A DNA stretch of 64,000 nt, from positions 1-64,000 of the forward strand of contig JAFKAC010000049.1 in assembly GCA_025766275.1 (NCBI GenBank), read 5' to 3'. The DNA comes from Lactarius indigo (lineage: Eukaryota > Basidiomycota > Agaricomycetes > Russulales > Russulaceae). Made by a program: the position numbers and the translations under genes. The notes below the pieces were generated by a model that ran no database searches, was not told where the DNA came from, and saw only the letters and a program-made list of their open reading frames with translations. Positions 45,571 to 55,825 of the stretch are shown here, piece by piece (the stretch's first letter is position 1; each line of letters starts with the position of its first letter).

Positions 45571-47243
45571 AAATCCTGATCTAAGGCATAGTAGCGTCTC
45601 TTTTCATCCTCAGTCATGCCTTGGACGAGTGCATGGGCTTGTCGGACTTTATCTTCGGTTGTGGTAGCAGCCACTGATGAGGTGCTTGCTTCTGGGGTGT
45701 ACGGGGGTGCAGTGTCCGCTTCTTGGGTGTCTGTGGCTCTGGCTTTGGTTTGGTTGGTGGTGTTTTGTCGTTGACAGTTCCTAGCCATATGTCCTTGCTG
45801 TCTACATTTGAAGCAGCGTCCTTCTTTCATGAGGGCTTTCTTTTCTTCTTCAGTAAGCTTCTTAAAGGGGGTGGAGGTGGTGGCATCTACATCCATCGCA
45901 TTTGGGTCTCGCTTTGGTCGTCCTTGGTGGACATTCTGGGTTGGCCCTGGGTTTCTATTCCCTGGTCTGGCTTTTAGTAGCTTCCAGCGTTGGTGTTCTG
46001 CTCTGGCAGCGGTTTGCCACTTGTCCATGGTGTTTGGGATGGTGGTTCGCATAAGACAAGCACGATACAGTCCTGTGGGTAGTCCTCTTTTGAAGAATTC
46101 CACCGTTCCAGGGGCATCTCTTGCCCATCCTGCTATTCCTGCAAGGTGTTCGAAGTCGAGGATGTAACTGTCCAATGCTCCACCTTGCATCGTCAAACTG
46201 ATGAGCTTCTGATAGGCTCTTTCTTTGTTTAGGGTGTCGGTCCAGTCTCTGTTGAAGGTGTCAAGAAAACCGTCCCAAAGGTCTTTGCTGTTTTTGGTGA
46301 GGGCTTTGGTGGGGTCTGCTAGTGCCGCTTCCATGTCATCTTCGGTCTGGTTGACCCACAGCTGTACACCGGGTCCTTTGAACATTGTAAGGGCGAATAG
46401 TACCTGTGCATAAGGTTCTTTGATGAGTTCATTCTCGCTATTTAACTTGATGTATTGTAGTAGTTCTCTTTTGAACTGACCACTCTCTGTTCTATCTCCG
46501 GTGAATGGAGTAGGGGGTGCTCCTTTGAGTCCTCCTGAGCTCGTTGTTGGTGTCCCTCCTGTTCCGGTGCTTGAGCTGGTGCCTGTGCCAGTGCCTGTGG
46601 CGTTTATGGCTGACATGGTAGGTGTTGGCTGTGGTGTGATGGGGATCTGGGGTGGTTCAACTGGGGAGGGCAATCTGATTGGTGGTAGTGGGGCTGGGAA
46701 TCCTTCTTCCACTGGGGATGGTTCTATCCAGATAGGGATAGTGGGGCTGGCTTGTGACGAGGCTTGTGTGGGTACTGTGATGTCTAGGCGGTGTTCTGAG
46801 GGGTGGGATAGTTCTGAGTGTGATTCCGCTTCGTCTGAGCTGGGTTCTTCTTCTGATGAGTCTTGTTGTAGTCCGTATGTTCCCCTAGTGTTTCTTGGTG
46901 CTGAGGATGATTGTTGTGTGGGCATTTCTGGGTTCTGTTCGTCTTCTTTGTTCCACCAGCCTAGTCCTTCAGCAAATCTGTGTGGTGTGATGTTTATGGC
47001 TCTGGTGTGGTATGTATTCTGAAAGTATCGGAGGATGTACCAGTTGTTGTTGATGAATTCCACTGGTCTAAGTTCGCCTTTGATGAGGCACTTGTAACAA
47101 GGTGGTCTGCCTGATGTTGTGGCCCAGCGAGCTCCTTTTCCTAGTTGACTGCTTTTAACGTGGTGTGGGAGGTCGTCTTGTGTTCTGGTTGTGACTGGGG
47201 TCCAATCGTTGTCTGATTCAAAGGTGACACTGATGCTAGCCAC
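45552..47243 (-). CDS. gag: gag of B1
   Basis: 563 codons, intact. The frame opens at GTG in CAATCGTGGC with no ATG in the roughly 560-nt leader; the first in-frame ATG (MSAINATGTG) comes about 208 codons later. Domains: N-terminal part with CYKC and LRPVEFINNNWY, Ser/Pro-rich linker, capsid region (PTPFTGDRTESGQFKRELLQ to GNRNPG), nucleocapsid CFKCRQQGHMARNC near residue 476. The Gag proteins form the particle and bind RNA. The N-terminal RPVEF region corresponds to FRPVEF in family A, which argues that it is translated although it has no AUG. Confidence 0.9.
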   Translation of the reverse strand: MASISVTFESDNDWTPVTTRTQDDLPHHVKSSQLGKGARWATTSGRPPCYKCLIKGELRPVEFINNNWYILRYFQNTYHTRAINITPHRFAEGLGWWNKEDEQNPEMPTQQSSSAPRNTRGTYGLQQDSSEEEPSSDEAESHSELSHPSEHRLDITVPTQASSQASPTIPIWIEPSPVEEGFPAPLPPIRLPSPVEPPQIPITPQPTPTMSAINATGTGTGTSSSTGTGGTPTTSSGGLKGAPPTPFTGDRTESGQFKRELLQYIKLNSENELIKEPYAQVLFALTMFKGPGVQLWVNQTEDDMEAALADPTKALTKNSKDLWDGFLDTFNRDWTDTLNKERAYQKLISLTMQGGALDSYILDFEHLAGIAGWARDAPGTVEFFKRGLPTGLYRACLMRTTIPNTMDKWQTAARAEHQRWKLLKARPGNRNPGPTQNVHQGRPKRDPNAMDVDATTSTPFKKLTEEEKKALMKEGRCFKCRQQGHMARNCQRQNTTNQTKARATDTQEADTAPPYTPEASTSSVAATTTEDKVRQAHALVQGMTEDEKRRYYALDQDFCNADL

Positions 47244-47438
47244 GATTGTGGTCTGTCTTGGGTGCTGATTTGTGTAAGGGGATGGCTGAAGCGGCCTCTT
47301 GTGTCAAGGAGGATCCGTTGCCCGGCTATGCTGTCGTTTCTGGGTTCTGTGGAGTGTCTGGTTGTTGGCTGATGCGTCCTCTTGGATCGTCGCCCACTCT
47401 GCTGTGTGGCAGTAGTGTCTTGGGTGTGTTGGGAGTTG

Positions 47439-47449
47439 TAGACTTGGCT
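47439..47449 (-). other. Self-priming primer-binding site of B1
   Basis: Minus strand AAGCCAAGTCT, one base inside the 5' LTR, an exact 11-nt complement of LTR bases 47793-47803. Confidence 0.7.
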
Positions 47450-47450
47450 T

Positions 47451-48028
47451 ATGTTACGCCCTAGCAGGGGCGTGGGTTCTAGAGGTTCTGAATCACACAA
47501 GTATCAAGCGAAGACCTCTGTTGTCTTATTGCTATGAAATACGAGTGATAAAAGTGTGGCACAAGGTGCAGCACTACTCTGCTGTGTAGGACTCCTCGTC
47601 CGAAGTGTTTAACACTTCTCTACACTTGATCTTGCTAGTGCGCAGAGTGTAACAGGTGTAATGCGTTGATATAGTTCAACTGCAAAGACTTCGAAGTGTC
47701 CTGGTCAAGGACTGAGGTAGGGGATGCACAAGAAGAGGGGATAAGGCGAAGTCACACCAAAGTACGAAGGCAAGGTTGCTAGATTGCAAACGAAGCCAAG
47801 TCTGGCTTCCTACGGTCTATGGTACAGGTTTATATAGGACAGGGTTCCAAACAACATGAACACAAGTCCACACAATATCAAAGAGACTAAACGGAGTAAA
47901 CAGAAGTTCGGATCAAAGAAACAGCGCCACTAGTAACAGTAGCTCCTTTGGTAACAAGGTATGGTACAGAAGGGGAAGGCAAGGTGGAGACATACTGTGG
48001 CTTAGGTCCGAAGCGTCGGATCATAACA
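47451..48028 (-). repeat. 5' LTR of B1
   Basis: 578 bp; TGTTA/TAACA terminal inverted repeat. Near-identical to 39423-39999. Confidence 0.95.
47793..47836 (-). promoter_or_regulatory. TATA box and inferred transcript start of B1
   Basis: Minus-strand TATATAAA (47836-47829); AGACTTGGCTT (47803-47793) begins 33 bases after the start of the box and is complementary to the primer-binding site. Confidence 0.7.
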
Positions 48029-49793
48029 CTCTAACTCTCCGACTCTCTGATTCTCTGACTGTCTGACTCTCCGACTGTCTGACTGTCTGACACTCTGACA
48101 CTCTGACTGTCTGACTGTCTGACACTCTGACTGTCTGATGCTCTGACTCTCCGACTCTCTGACTCTCCAACACTCTGACTGTCTGACTGTCTGACGCTCT
48201 GATGCTCTGACTCTCCGACTTTCTGATTCTCCGACTCTCTGACTCTCCAACTCTCTGACTGTCTGACACTCTGACACTCTGACTGTCTGACTGTCTGACT
48301 GTCTGACTCTCCAACTCTCTGATTTTCCAACTCTCTGACTCTCCAACTCTCTGACTGTCTGACTGTCTGACGCTCTGACTCTCTGACTCTCTGACTCTCT
48401 GATTCTCCGACTCTCTGACTCTCCGACTCTCTGACACTCTGACACTCTGACACTCTGACTGTCTGACTGTCTGACACTCTGACTGTCTGACAGTCTGACT
48501 CTCTGACACTCCAACTCTCTGACTCTCCAACTCTCTGACTCTCCAACTCTCTGACTCTCCAACTCTCTGACTCTCCAACTCTCTGACTCTCCAACTCTCT
48601 GACTCTCCAACTCTCTGACTCTCCGACTGTCTGACTGTCTGACTGTCTGACTGTCTGACTCTCCAACACTCTGACACTCTGACTCTCCAATTCTCTGATT
48701 CTCTGACTGTCTGACTCTCCGACTGTCTGACTGTCTGACACTCTGACACTCTGACACTCTGACACTCCGACACTCCGACTCTCTGACTCTCTGACTCTCC
48801 GACTCTCTGACTCTCTGACTCTCTGACTCTCTGACTCTCTGACACTCTGACACTCTGACTGTCTGACACTCCGACTCTCTGACACTCCGACTCTCTGACT
48901 CTCCAACTCTCTGACTCTCCAACACTCTGACTGTCTGACTGTCTGACTCTCCGACACTCTGACACTCTGACTCTCCGACTCTCTGATTCTCCAACTCTCT
49001 GATTCTCCGACTCTCTGATTCTCCGACTCTCTGACTCTCCGACTCTCTGACACTCTGACACTCTGACACTCTGACTGTCTGACTGTCTGACACTCCGACA
49101 CTCTGACTGTCTGACTCTCCGACACTCTGATGCTCTGACTCTCTGACTCTCTGACTCTCCGACTCTCTGACACTCCGACTCTCTGACACTCCGACTCTCT
49201 GACTCTCTAACTCTCTGACACTCCGACTCTCTGACACTCCAACTCTCTGACTCTCTGACTCTCTGACTCTCCGACTCTCTGACTCTCTGACTCTCTGACT
49301 CTCTGACTCTCTGACACTCTGACACTCTGACTGTCTGACACTCCGACTCTCTGACACTCCGACTCTCTGACTCTCCAACTCTCTGACTCTCCAACACTCT
49401 GACTGTCTGACTGTCTGACTCTCCGACACTCTGACACTCTGACTCTCCGACTCTCTGATTCTCCAACTCTCTGATTCTCCGACTCTCTGATTCTCCGACT
49501 CTCTGACTCTCCGACTCTCTGACTCTCTGACACTCTGACACTCTGACTGTCTGACTGTCTGACACTCCGACACTCTGACTGTCTGACTCTCCGACACTCT
49601 GATGCTCTGACTCTCCGACTCTCTGACTCTCCGACTCTCTGACACTCTGACTCTCTGACACTCCGACTCTCTGACTCTCTAACTCTCTGACACTCCAACT
49701 CTCTGACACTCCAACTCTCTGACTCTCCAACTCTCTGACTCTCCAACTCTCTGACTCTCCGACTGTCTGACTGTCTGACTGTCTGACTGTCTG
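48029..49793 (-). repeat. 8-bp satellite, minus orientation, piece 5
   Basis: 1.76 kb of the octamer, the longest piece. It contains larger duplicated blocks (for instance GTCTGACACTCCGACTCTCT near 48863 and again near 49335). Ends at the left border of A3. Confidence 0.95.
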
Positions 49794-50281
49794 TGTCACG
49801 TTTTGACCTGTACGACGGTATACGACTGAGAACCCTTACTGTACCGGTTGCAACTACGGCGGTAAGGTAGATTAGTTGCGGACTTTACCACGGCAATAGG
49901 GGAGTGTGATAGGAGATACTGTATGATTGCTGACTGACGACCGGTGCCACTAATACTAGTAGTAGTAGTATTAGGGTTCGAGCTACTTACGCGATACGTT
50001 GGACGCTACATTACTGTGACTCATAGCAGCGCTTGAAAGCCTGCTCGACTTGTATTTAATCTGTCTTGTGAAGACCAAGCTCTATTCTCTCTTTGTCTCT
50101 CTCTATCCAGAACCGTCTGACTTTGTTTGCAACTAAGATCTTCAACTTGCCGGTGTACCTCCGCGTATTCACTAAGGCAAGGACTTGGACCTCCGTGTCT
50201 TCAAGCCAACAGACCATCGCCTCGCTAAGTTGTTACCACCATCTCGTGCTCAAGTCGAGCTAACGTTGTGGCAACGTTACA
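49794..50281 (+). repeat. 5' LTR of A3, lacking the inferred R start
   Basis: 488 bp. TATTTAAT at 50053-50060 and AAGACCAAG at 50071-50079 are present, but the following ATCTTGGTCTT found in A1 and A2 is missing: about 35 nt between AAGACCAAG and the CT-rich stretch are absent. Confidence 0.9.
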
Positions 50282-50283
50282 TT

Positions 50284-50294
50284 AAGACCAAGAT
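50284..50294 (+). other. Primer-binding site of A3
   Basis: AAGACCAAGAT, identical to A1 and A2, two bases inside the LTR. Its partner in the 5' LTR is deleted. Confidence 0.7.
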
Positions 50295-50300
50295 CTCATC

Positions 50301-52364
50301 GTGGCCGTAACAACAAGAGACCAGTGGATGAGCTTCCGTCCTTATTCGCTCCCGAGACGAGGAGAACGAAACGTCCCCACGCGCTTTCTACAAGCTGCCA
50401 GTTGGAGGGAAAGACAAGAAGAAACCGGATACTTCGTGGAATTTAACGGACCTACTAGGTTCCGCCCAGTTGAGTTCAACTTTGACCATCTGTGCTGGGT
50501 AGAGGTTACGTGGAACCCCATAGACTCCCAGTGGGACGCAGTACGACCGGCAGGACCCCGATATCACTGCGATATCAACGCGCGAGAACTCAACAGTCGA
50601 GCTGACTGGGGCCCTATTGACGTGCAAGTGAGAGAACACTCTACCGGAGAAGTAGTATCAGAAGAAGAACAGCAAAGCCAGGAAGAGAGCGAAGGACGAG
50701 AACCAGAGCAGACAGAAACCAGCAGAGGAGCAATACAAGATCTCCTCCTTGAACGAGCTGAGTCTGCCCACATTACAGAACCCAAGCCAATTCACATCCG
50801 ATCACCAGCCATTATGGCAACCATCACTCAAGCTATGGAAGAGGTAGCACTTGAAGAATCGCGCGCTATACAAGCAGAGGCCAGAGAAATGCTCATGCCC
50901 ATTAACCCAGAAACAGGAATACGAATGACGGCTGACGATGCTGCAATATTTCGAGCAATAGGATCCGACAGAGGGGACCCACCGTCGGGGAGACCCGTCG
51001 CACTCGAACTACCTCCAGGAATAGGCGGACCTAGCGGAGACCCGCCGCCGCCACCAGGAGGGGGTGTACCATTTGATATACGAAGGACCGAGCCACCAAG
51101 AGGGCCGCCTGCTGGACCACCCGATGGAGGAGGTGGAGGCGGAGGCGGCGGCGGCACAGGTGGGGGAGGAGGAGGAGGACATCATAACGAAAAACTCACC
51201 AGCGAGCCACCTTCCATTTTTGACGGCGACAGACTCAAAGTAGACCAGTTCCTGACGCAGTGGCACATCTACTGGGGCATGAACTTGGATGCCCCTATTA
51301 TGCGAAACGACTACCGAAGATGCCTCCTGTTCCTATCCTACATCAAAGGCGGGGCAGTCAGCAAATGGGTGCTGTCCTTCCTGAACTGGCTCAACCGACA
51401 GATACAACGAGGGATCAGCCCCTACACTCCAGCGCTGTGGGAAGCTGTCGCCGATGGCTTCAGCCAGTGCTTTGAAAACACGCTAGAACGAGAACAAGCC
51501 CAAGCTATACTGCGGAAGGGCTTTAGAATGACGGGCGAGGACATTGACAAGTACGTCAATGACTTTGAACAGCTAGCACGGAAAGCTCATTATCGCCTCA
51601 ACGAACCACAAACCATCGACCTCTTCACATCGGGTCTGCCCAAGGAACTGTTCAAAAATGTGTTCCAGTTCGACAACCCTGTCACGTTTGACGATTGGAA
51701 GAGAGCCGTCCTCAAGAGACAGAAAAACTACATACATCTCAAAGTGAGGCTCAACAAATACAAGAACACGATGATGCAACCAAAGAAGCAGAGCGGCAAC
51801 GCAGGGTGGACGCTTCCGCAAAACCTACCACAGGCTAATCCTTGGGCAATGGACACCTCGGCCGACCGCGCTAAGGTAAGACTCACAGGTTCCGAAGACA
51901 TCGACTTCAACAAACTACCGCATCACAACTGGCCCACGCCGCCATTTCCACCGCATGGAGGACCTGGAGCTCGAGGACAAGGAAGAGGAGGATCTCGAAG
52001 GGACTTAAGGAACGTCCTTTGTTATAATTGTCACGCGCCCGGTCACCTCTCACGAAACTGTCCGCATCCACACACTCAGCAACCGTGGCCAGCCGCTCCA
52101 TCCAGCAGCCATATGATCAAAACTACCGGGTATCCTCAGGGACCCGTATCGCAGTACGCACCGTCGCAGTATACACCATCACTGCCCAGATACATGTCAC
52201 CGGCACCGAGTGTAACACCTGCACCCCAAATCAACGCGGCAAGCACAAAAATGGCAGGGGAACAGGCAAAGGAATGGCTCACGCAGGTGGCTAATAGCAC
52301 GGATGAGGTGAAAGACCTCATACTCCAAGACTTGTGGGGAAAAGAGGGTTTTTGGGATGCCTGA
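50301..52364 (+). CDS. gag: gag of A3
   Basis: 687 codons from GTG 50301, intact. Unlike A1 and A2 (ACG at this place) it has an in-frame ATG at codon 10 (50328, QWMSFRP), which could serve as start. Order: N-terminal FRPVEF domain, acidic stretch (VVSEEEQQSQEESEGRE), MATITQAMEEV, Gly/Pro-rich linker, capsid region (LFLSYIKGGAVSKWVLSFL), CYNCHAPGHLSRNC near residue 573, C-terminal helix ending ILQDLWGKEGFWDA. TGA at 52362. Confidence 0.9.
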   Translation: MAVTTRDQWMSFRPYSLPRRGERNVPTRFLQAASWRERQEETGYFVEFNGPTRFRPVEFNFDHLCWVEVTWNPIDSQWDAVRPAGPRYHCDINARELNSRADWGPIDVQVREHSTGEVVSEEEQQSQEESEGREPEQTETSRGAIQDLLLERAESAHITEPKPIHIRSPAIMATITQAMEEVALEESRAIQAEAREMLMPINPETGIRMTADDAAIFRAIGSDRGDPPSGRPVALELPPGIGGPSGDPPPPPGGGVPFDIRRTEPPRGPPAGPPDGGGGGGGGGGTGGGGGGGHHNEKLTSEPPSIFDGDRLKVDQFLTQWHIYWGMNLDAPIMRNDYRRCLLFLSYIKGGAVSKWVLSFLNWLNRQIQRGISPYTPALWEAVADGFSQCFENTLEREQAQAILRKGFRMTGEDIDKYVNDFEQLARKAHYRLNEPQTIDLFTSGLPKELFKNVFQFDNPVTFDDWKRAVLKRQKNYIHLKVRLNKYKNTMMQPKKQSGNAGWTLPQNLPQANPWAMDTSADRAKVRLTGSEDIDFNKLPHHNWPTPPFPPHGGPGARGQGRGGSRRDLRNVLCYNCHAPGHLSRNCPHPHTQQPWPAAPSSSHMIKTTGYPQGPVSQYAPSQYTPSLPRYMSPAPSVTPAPQINAASTKMAGEQAKEWLTQVANSTDEVKDLILQDLWGKEGFWDA

Positions 52365-55300
52365 ACCCATCAGTCTGGGTGAGGGCCTTACAATGTAATT
52401 CTGTAATCGTGACAATGCGCTGCCGATCTTTGCGAATCCCAGTGACCGTCCGAACGGAAAATCAAACGACTGAAACCAACGTATTGGTCGACTCTGGAGC
52501 GACTGACAATTTCATCCGACCAAGCATGGCAAAACGGGCAGGAATCCCGGTATACCCACTAGAAACACCACGCAAGATATGGAACATAGACAACACGGAA
52601 AATAAAGCTGGGTTAATCACTCATTATGTTAACCTAGAAGTGAAAACACGAGGACAGATAAAGAAAATGACCTTCCTAATCACCGACCTGGGAAGCGAAG
52701 ACATAGTACTTGGCTACCCCTGGCTTAGTGCCTTCGAACCTACCATCAGATGGGCTACGGCGACTATACACCCCGACATGCAACCGGTAGTGCTGGCCAC
52801 CACGGAGGAACTGCTTTCGGCAACCACAACTCGAGCCCTGATAGTGGCCGAGAAGGAAGACATCATACGAGAACTAGAAGAAGAAACGTATGCCAGAGCC
52901 ACCACTTCCACAGAACTGGCCATACAGGCAAAGCAGCAACAAATGGTGGTTGCGCTCCCCAAAGAATATGCCGCGTTCAGCAAGCTGTTCAACGAGCAAG
53001 CCTCTCATCGCTTCCCCCCAGCTCGGCCGTGGGATCATGCGATCGACTTTAAACCATCCGCGCCGGCCGCCATAGACTGCAAGATATACCCCATGACCCA
53101 AAAGGAGGAAGGTGAACTAAAAGAGTTTCTGGAAGAGAAGTTGAAGCAGGGCTATCTACACCCTTCAATCTCCCCGTACGCATCCTCTTTCTTCTTTATT
53201 AAAAAGAAAGACGGAAAGCTGCGACCGGTACAGGACTATCGAGTCATTAATTCACACACCATCCGCAACCAATACCCACTACCACTTATTCAAGACCTCA
53301 TCCTCGATCTCAGCAATGCCCATATCTACACCAAACTCGACATTCGATGGGGCTACAACAACGTATGCATCTGTGATGGGGATCAGGAGAAGGCGGCGTT
53401 CAAAACCAAATTCGGTCTCTTCGAACCCACGGTCATGTTCTTTGGCCTCACCAACTCCCCTGCAACCTTCCAAGCGATGATGAACCACATTTATCGGGAC
53501 ACGATAGCGAAACATGAACGCCTTGGCACCACGATACATGTTTACATGGACGATATTGGAATCGCCACTCACTTCAATCACAATCTCGCAGCTCACACCG
53601 ACGCAGTACGCGACGTCCTCTGCGTAGCGGAGGAGCATGACCTGTACTTCAAGCTGGAAAAATGCCTCTTCCACCAGCCGCGAATGGATTACCTGGGGGT
53701 AATCCTTGAAAGGGGGGTAACTCGCATGGATCCTGTAAAAGTTCAAGGCATCAAAGACTGGCCAACACCCACGAAGGTCAAGGACGTTCGATCCTTCCTC
53801 GGCTTCTGTAACTTTTACAGACTGTTCATTCGCGGCTTCGCCAACCACACCAAACCACTCACCAGATTAACACGAAAAGATGAAGAATGGCGGTGGACGA
53901 GCGAAGAGGACAAGGCATTTAAAATGCTAAAAAGTCTCGTAACGGAAGAACCGGTACTAGCACACCCGGTACTTCAAGATCCATTCGAGCTAGAAGTCGA
54001 TGCATCAGGATACACGGTGGGAGCCGTTTTACTACAGAAAAAGTCTGACGGAAAGTGGCACCCCATAGGGTACTACTCCGCGACACTTTCAGAAGCGGAA
54101 CGAAATTATGACATTTACGACCTGGAGTTACTGGCAATTGTCAAGGCGCTGAGGAATTGGAGGCCACTACTCGCGGGAGCCCCGCACAAGATCAAAATCT
54201 ACTCCGACCACCTTAACCTACAGTACTGGAAGTCACCACAGAAGATCAGCCGACGAGTCGCTAGGGAAGTACTCAAACTCTCTGAATATGACTTTGAGAT
54301 TCACCACATCAAAGGGAAGAATAACGGAAGGGCGGACGCCCTATCAAGAAGGCCTGACTACGACCAGGGGGCCAAAGACAACAACGAGGTCGTCGTCCTC
54401 CCTCCCGAAGTCTTTGTGAGAACCCTCAACACTGCGCGCACCTTTATCGCGAACCCAAACCTACAACAACTGCGTTACCAACAAGACAAAGAAGTCATCA
54501 AGATGTGGGTAGACCCACATCAGCTCAAAAAAATACAGGGAGAGTGGTATAAGGACGGCAGGTTCGTAATAACCGGACCCGCGTCGACACACCGCATACT
54601 AATACACGATCACCACGACCTGCTGATACATGGTCACCCGGGAATCGCGAGGACCCAACGAATCCTGGAACGACATTACTGGTGGCCGCGGTTGCGGCGG
54701 GACATATGTGAGTATGTACAAGGATGTGCAGAGTGCCAACGGAACAAAGTGAACACTCGACCTATACGGGCTGCGCTACACCCTATAACGCCAATACTGG
54801 AAGCCACGCCGTTCTACACGGTAGCAATGGACTTCATCACCAAACTCCCCTTGTCGAAGGGGTATGACAGCATACTAACCGTCACCGACCACGACTGTAG
54901 CAAGGCCTCCGTCTTTATCCCATGCAGAGAAGAGATCACGGCCGAAGAAACGGCCGCCCTGTACGTAGCCCACGTCTTCAAACGTTTTGGGTTACCGCGT
55001 AAAATTATTAGTGACCGCGATCCACGTTTCGCATCGAAATTCACCCGGGAGGCATGCCAAATCCTGGGAATTCAGCAAAACATATCCACGGCATATCACC
55101 TGCGTACCGATGGACAGTCCGAAAGGACTAACCAATGGCTGGAGCAATACTTGCGCTTCTGGGTGAATGAGCGTCAGGACGACTGGACAACATATTTGCC
55201 AATCGCCGAATTCGCACACAACAACTGGCCGCACGAACATACCAAGCAGTCCCCATTTCAACTCCTAATGGGATACGATCCCCAAGCGGACTGGGCTGAT

Positions 55301-55825
55301 AAGCCGTCCCCTATTCCACTCGTAACCACGCGACTAACACAGCTGAAAGAAGCCAGGGACAACGCCCAACGCCTCATAAAAAGGGCTCAGGAGTCATGGG
55401 CGCGCAACAAAGATACGCCCAAGTTCAGTGTCAACGACCTTGTGTGGCTTGAAAGCAAACATCTCCGAACCAATCAGCCCACGGCAAAATTAGCGGCGCG
55501 ACGCCACGGACCCTTTCGAATAACACAGGTGATGTCCCCCTATAACTATCGATTGGAACTTCCCACGCAGTGGAGCATCCATCCAGTGTTTCACATCGAT
55601 CTTCTCACCCCGTACAAGCAAACCCTTTTACATGGGGAAAACTTCACACGACCGCCACCCGAGCTTATCGATGGAGAAGAGGAATACGAGGTCGAGGCCA
55701 TTCTAGACACTCGGCATTTCGGCAAAGGGAAGCACCTCCAATACCTCATCAAATGGAAGGGGTACCCAGACTCGGAGAATCAGTGGGTCAATAAAGACGA
55801 CGTCTTTGCACCAGACGCACTCTGA
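52334..55825 (+). CDS. pol: pol of A3, ended early by a nonsense codon
   Basis: 1163 codons open in the -1 frame to gag: protease (DSGATDNFI), RT (RWGYNN; YMDD about 53546), RNase H (DASGYTVGAVLLQ), integrase zinc-binding part (HGHPGIARTQRI, CAECQ), core (MDFITKLP, ISDRDPRFASKF, TDGQSERTNQWLEQYL), chromodomain (YEVEAILDTRHFGKGKHLQY). TGA at 55823-55825 falls in PDALRLY, where A1 and A2 have CGC, just after the chromodomain. The enzyme domains are whole; only the extension is lost. AYHLRTDG replaces AYHPRTDG. Confidence 0.9.
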   Translation: MGKRGFLGCLNPSVWVRALQCNSVIVTMRCRSLRIPVTVRTENQTTETNVLVDSGATDNFIRPSMAKRAGIPVYPLETPRKIWNIDNTENKAGLITHYVNLEVKTRGQIKKMTFLITDLGSEDIVLGYPWLSAFEPTIRWATATIHPDMQPVVLATTEELLSATTTRALIVAEKEDIIRELEEETYARATTSTELAIQAKQQQMVVALPKEYAAFSKLFNEQASHRFPPARPWDHAIDFKPSAPAAIDCKIYPMTQKEEGELKEFLEEKLKQGYLHPSISPYASSFFFIKKKDGKLRPVQDYRVINSHTIRNQYPLPLIQDLILDLSNAHIYTKLDIRWGYNNVCICDGDQEKAAFKTKFGLFEPTVMFFGLTNSPATFQAMMNHIYRDTIAKHERLGTTIHVYMDDIGIATHFNHNLAAHTDAVRDVLCVAEEHDLYFKLEKCLFHQPRMDYLGVILERGVTRMDPVKVQGIKDWPTPTKVKDVRSFLGFCNFYRLFIRGFANHTKPLTRLTRKDEEWRWTSEEDKAFKMLKSLVTEEPVLAHPVLQDPFELEVDASGYTVGAVLLQKKSDGKWHPIGYYSATLSEAERNYDIYDLELLAIVKALRNWRPLLAGAPHKIKIYSDHLNLQYWKSPQKISRRVAREVLKLSEYDFEIHHIKGKNNGRADALSRRPDYDQGAKDNNEVVVLPPEVFVRTLNTARTFIANPNLQQLRYQQDKEVIKMWVDPHQLKKIQGEWYKDGRFVITGPASTHRILIHDHHDLLIHGHPGIARTQRILERHYWWPRLRRDICEYVQGCAECQRNKVNTRPIRAALHPITPILEATPFYTVAMDFITKLPLSKGYDSILTVTDHDCSKASVFIPCREEITAEETAALYVAHVFKRFGLPRKIISDRDPRFASKFTREACQILGIQQNISTAYHLRTDGQSERTNQWLEQYLRFWVNERQDDWTTYLPIAEFAHNNWPHEHTKQSPFQLLMGYDPQADWADKPSPIPLVTTRLTQLKEARDNAQRLIKRAQESWARNKDTPKFSVNDLVWLESKHLRTNQPTAKLAARRHGPFRITQVMSPYNYRLELPTQWSIHPVFHIDLLTPYKQTLLHGENFTRPPPELIDGEEEYEVEAILDTRHFGKGKHLQYLIKWKGYPDSENQWVNKDDVFAPDAL
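52346..52352 (+). promoter_or_regulatory. -1 frameshift heptamer of A3
   Basis: GGGTTTT in gag phase G GGT TTT, as in A1 and A2; shifts into the pol frame. Confidence 0.75.

Larger units (their letters stand above)
39423..48028 (-). mobile_element. Element B1: Ty3/gypsy chromovirus with C-terminal zinc knuckles, holding a solo LTR
   Basis: LTRs 47451-48028 (5') and 39423-39999 (3'); duplication CTCTA at 39418-39422 and 48029-48033 in the satellite. Without the nested family C solo LTR it is about 7.86 kb. Gag and pol have no nonsense codon. The lesions are the family C insertion in the pol 3' part (41027-41763) and an 84-nt in-frame deletion after the protease. The LTR pair differs by one CpG transition (TACG/TACA) and a 1-nt C-run indel, so this is a young copy. 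Confidence 0.97.

Noticed and set aside
48002..49799. Open frames of 380-592 codons of SESQSVRV-type repeats
   Set aside because: They are the 8-bp satellite read as protein. An octamer without stops keeps all three frames open on one strand, so length means nothing; the same holds for 25626-26399, 34162-35410 and 38822-39471.
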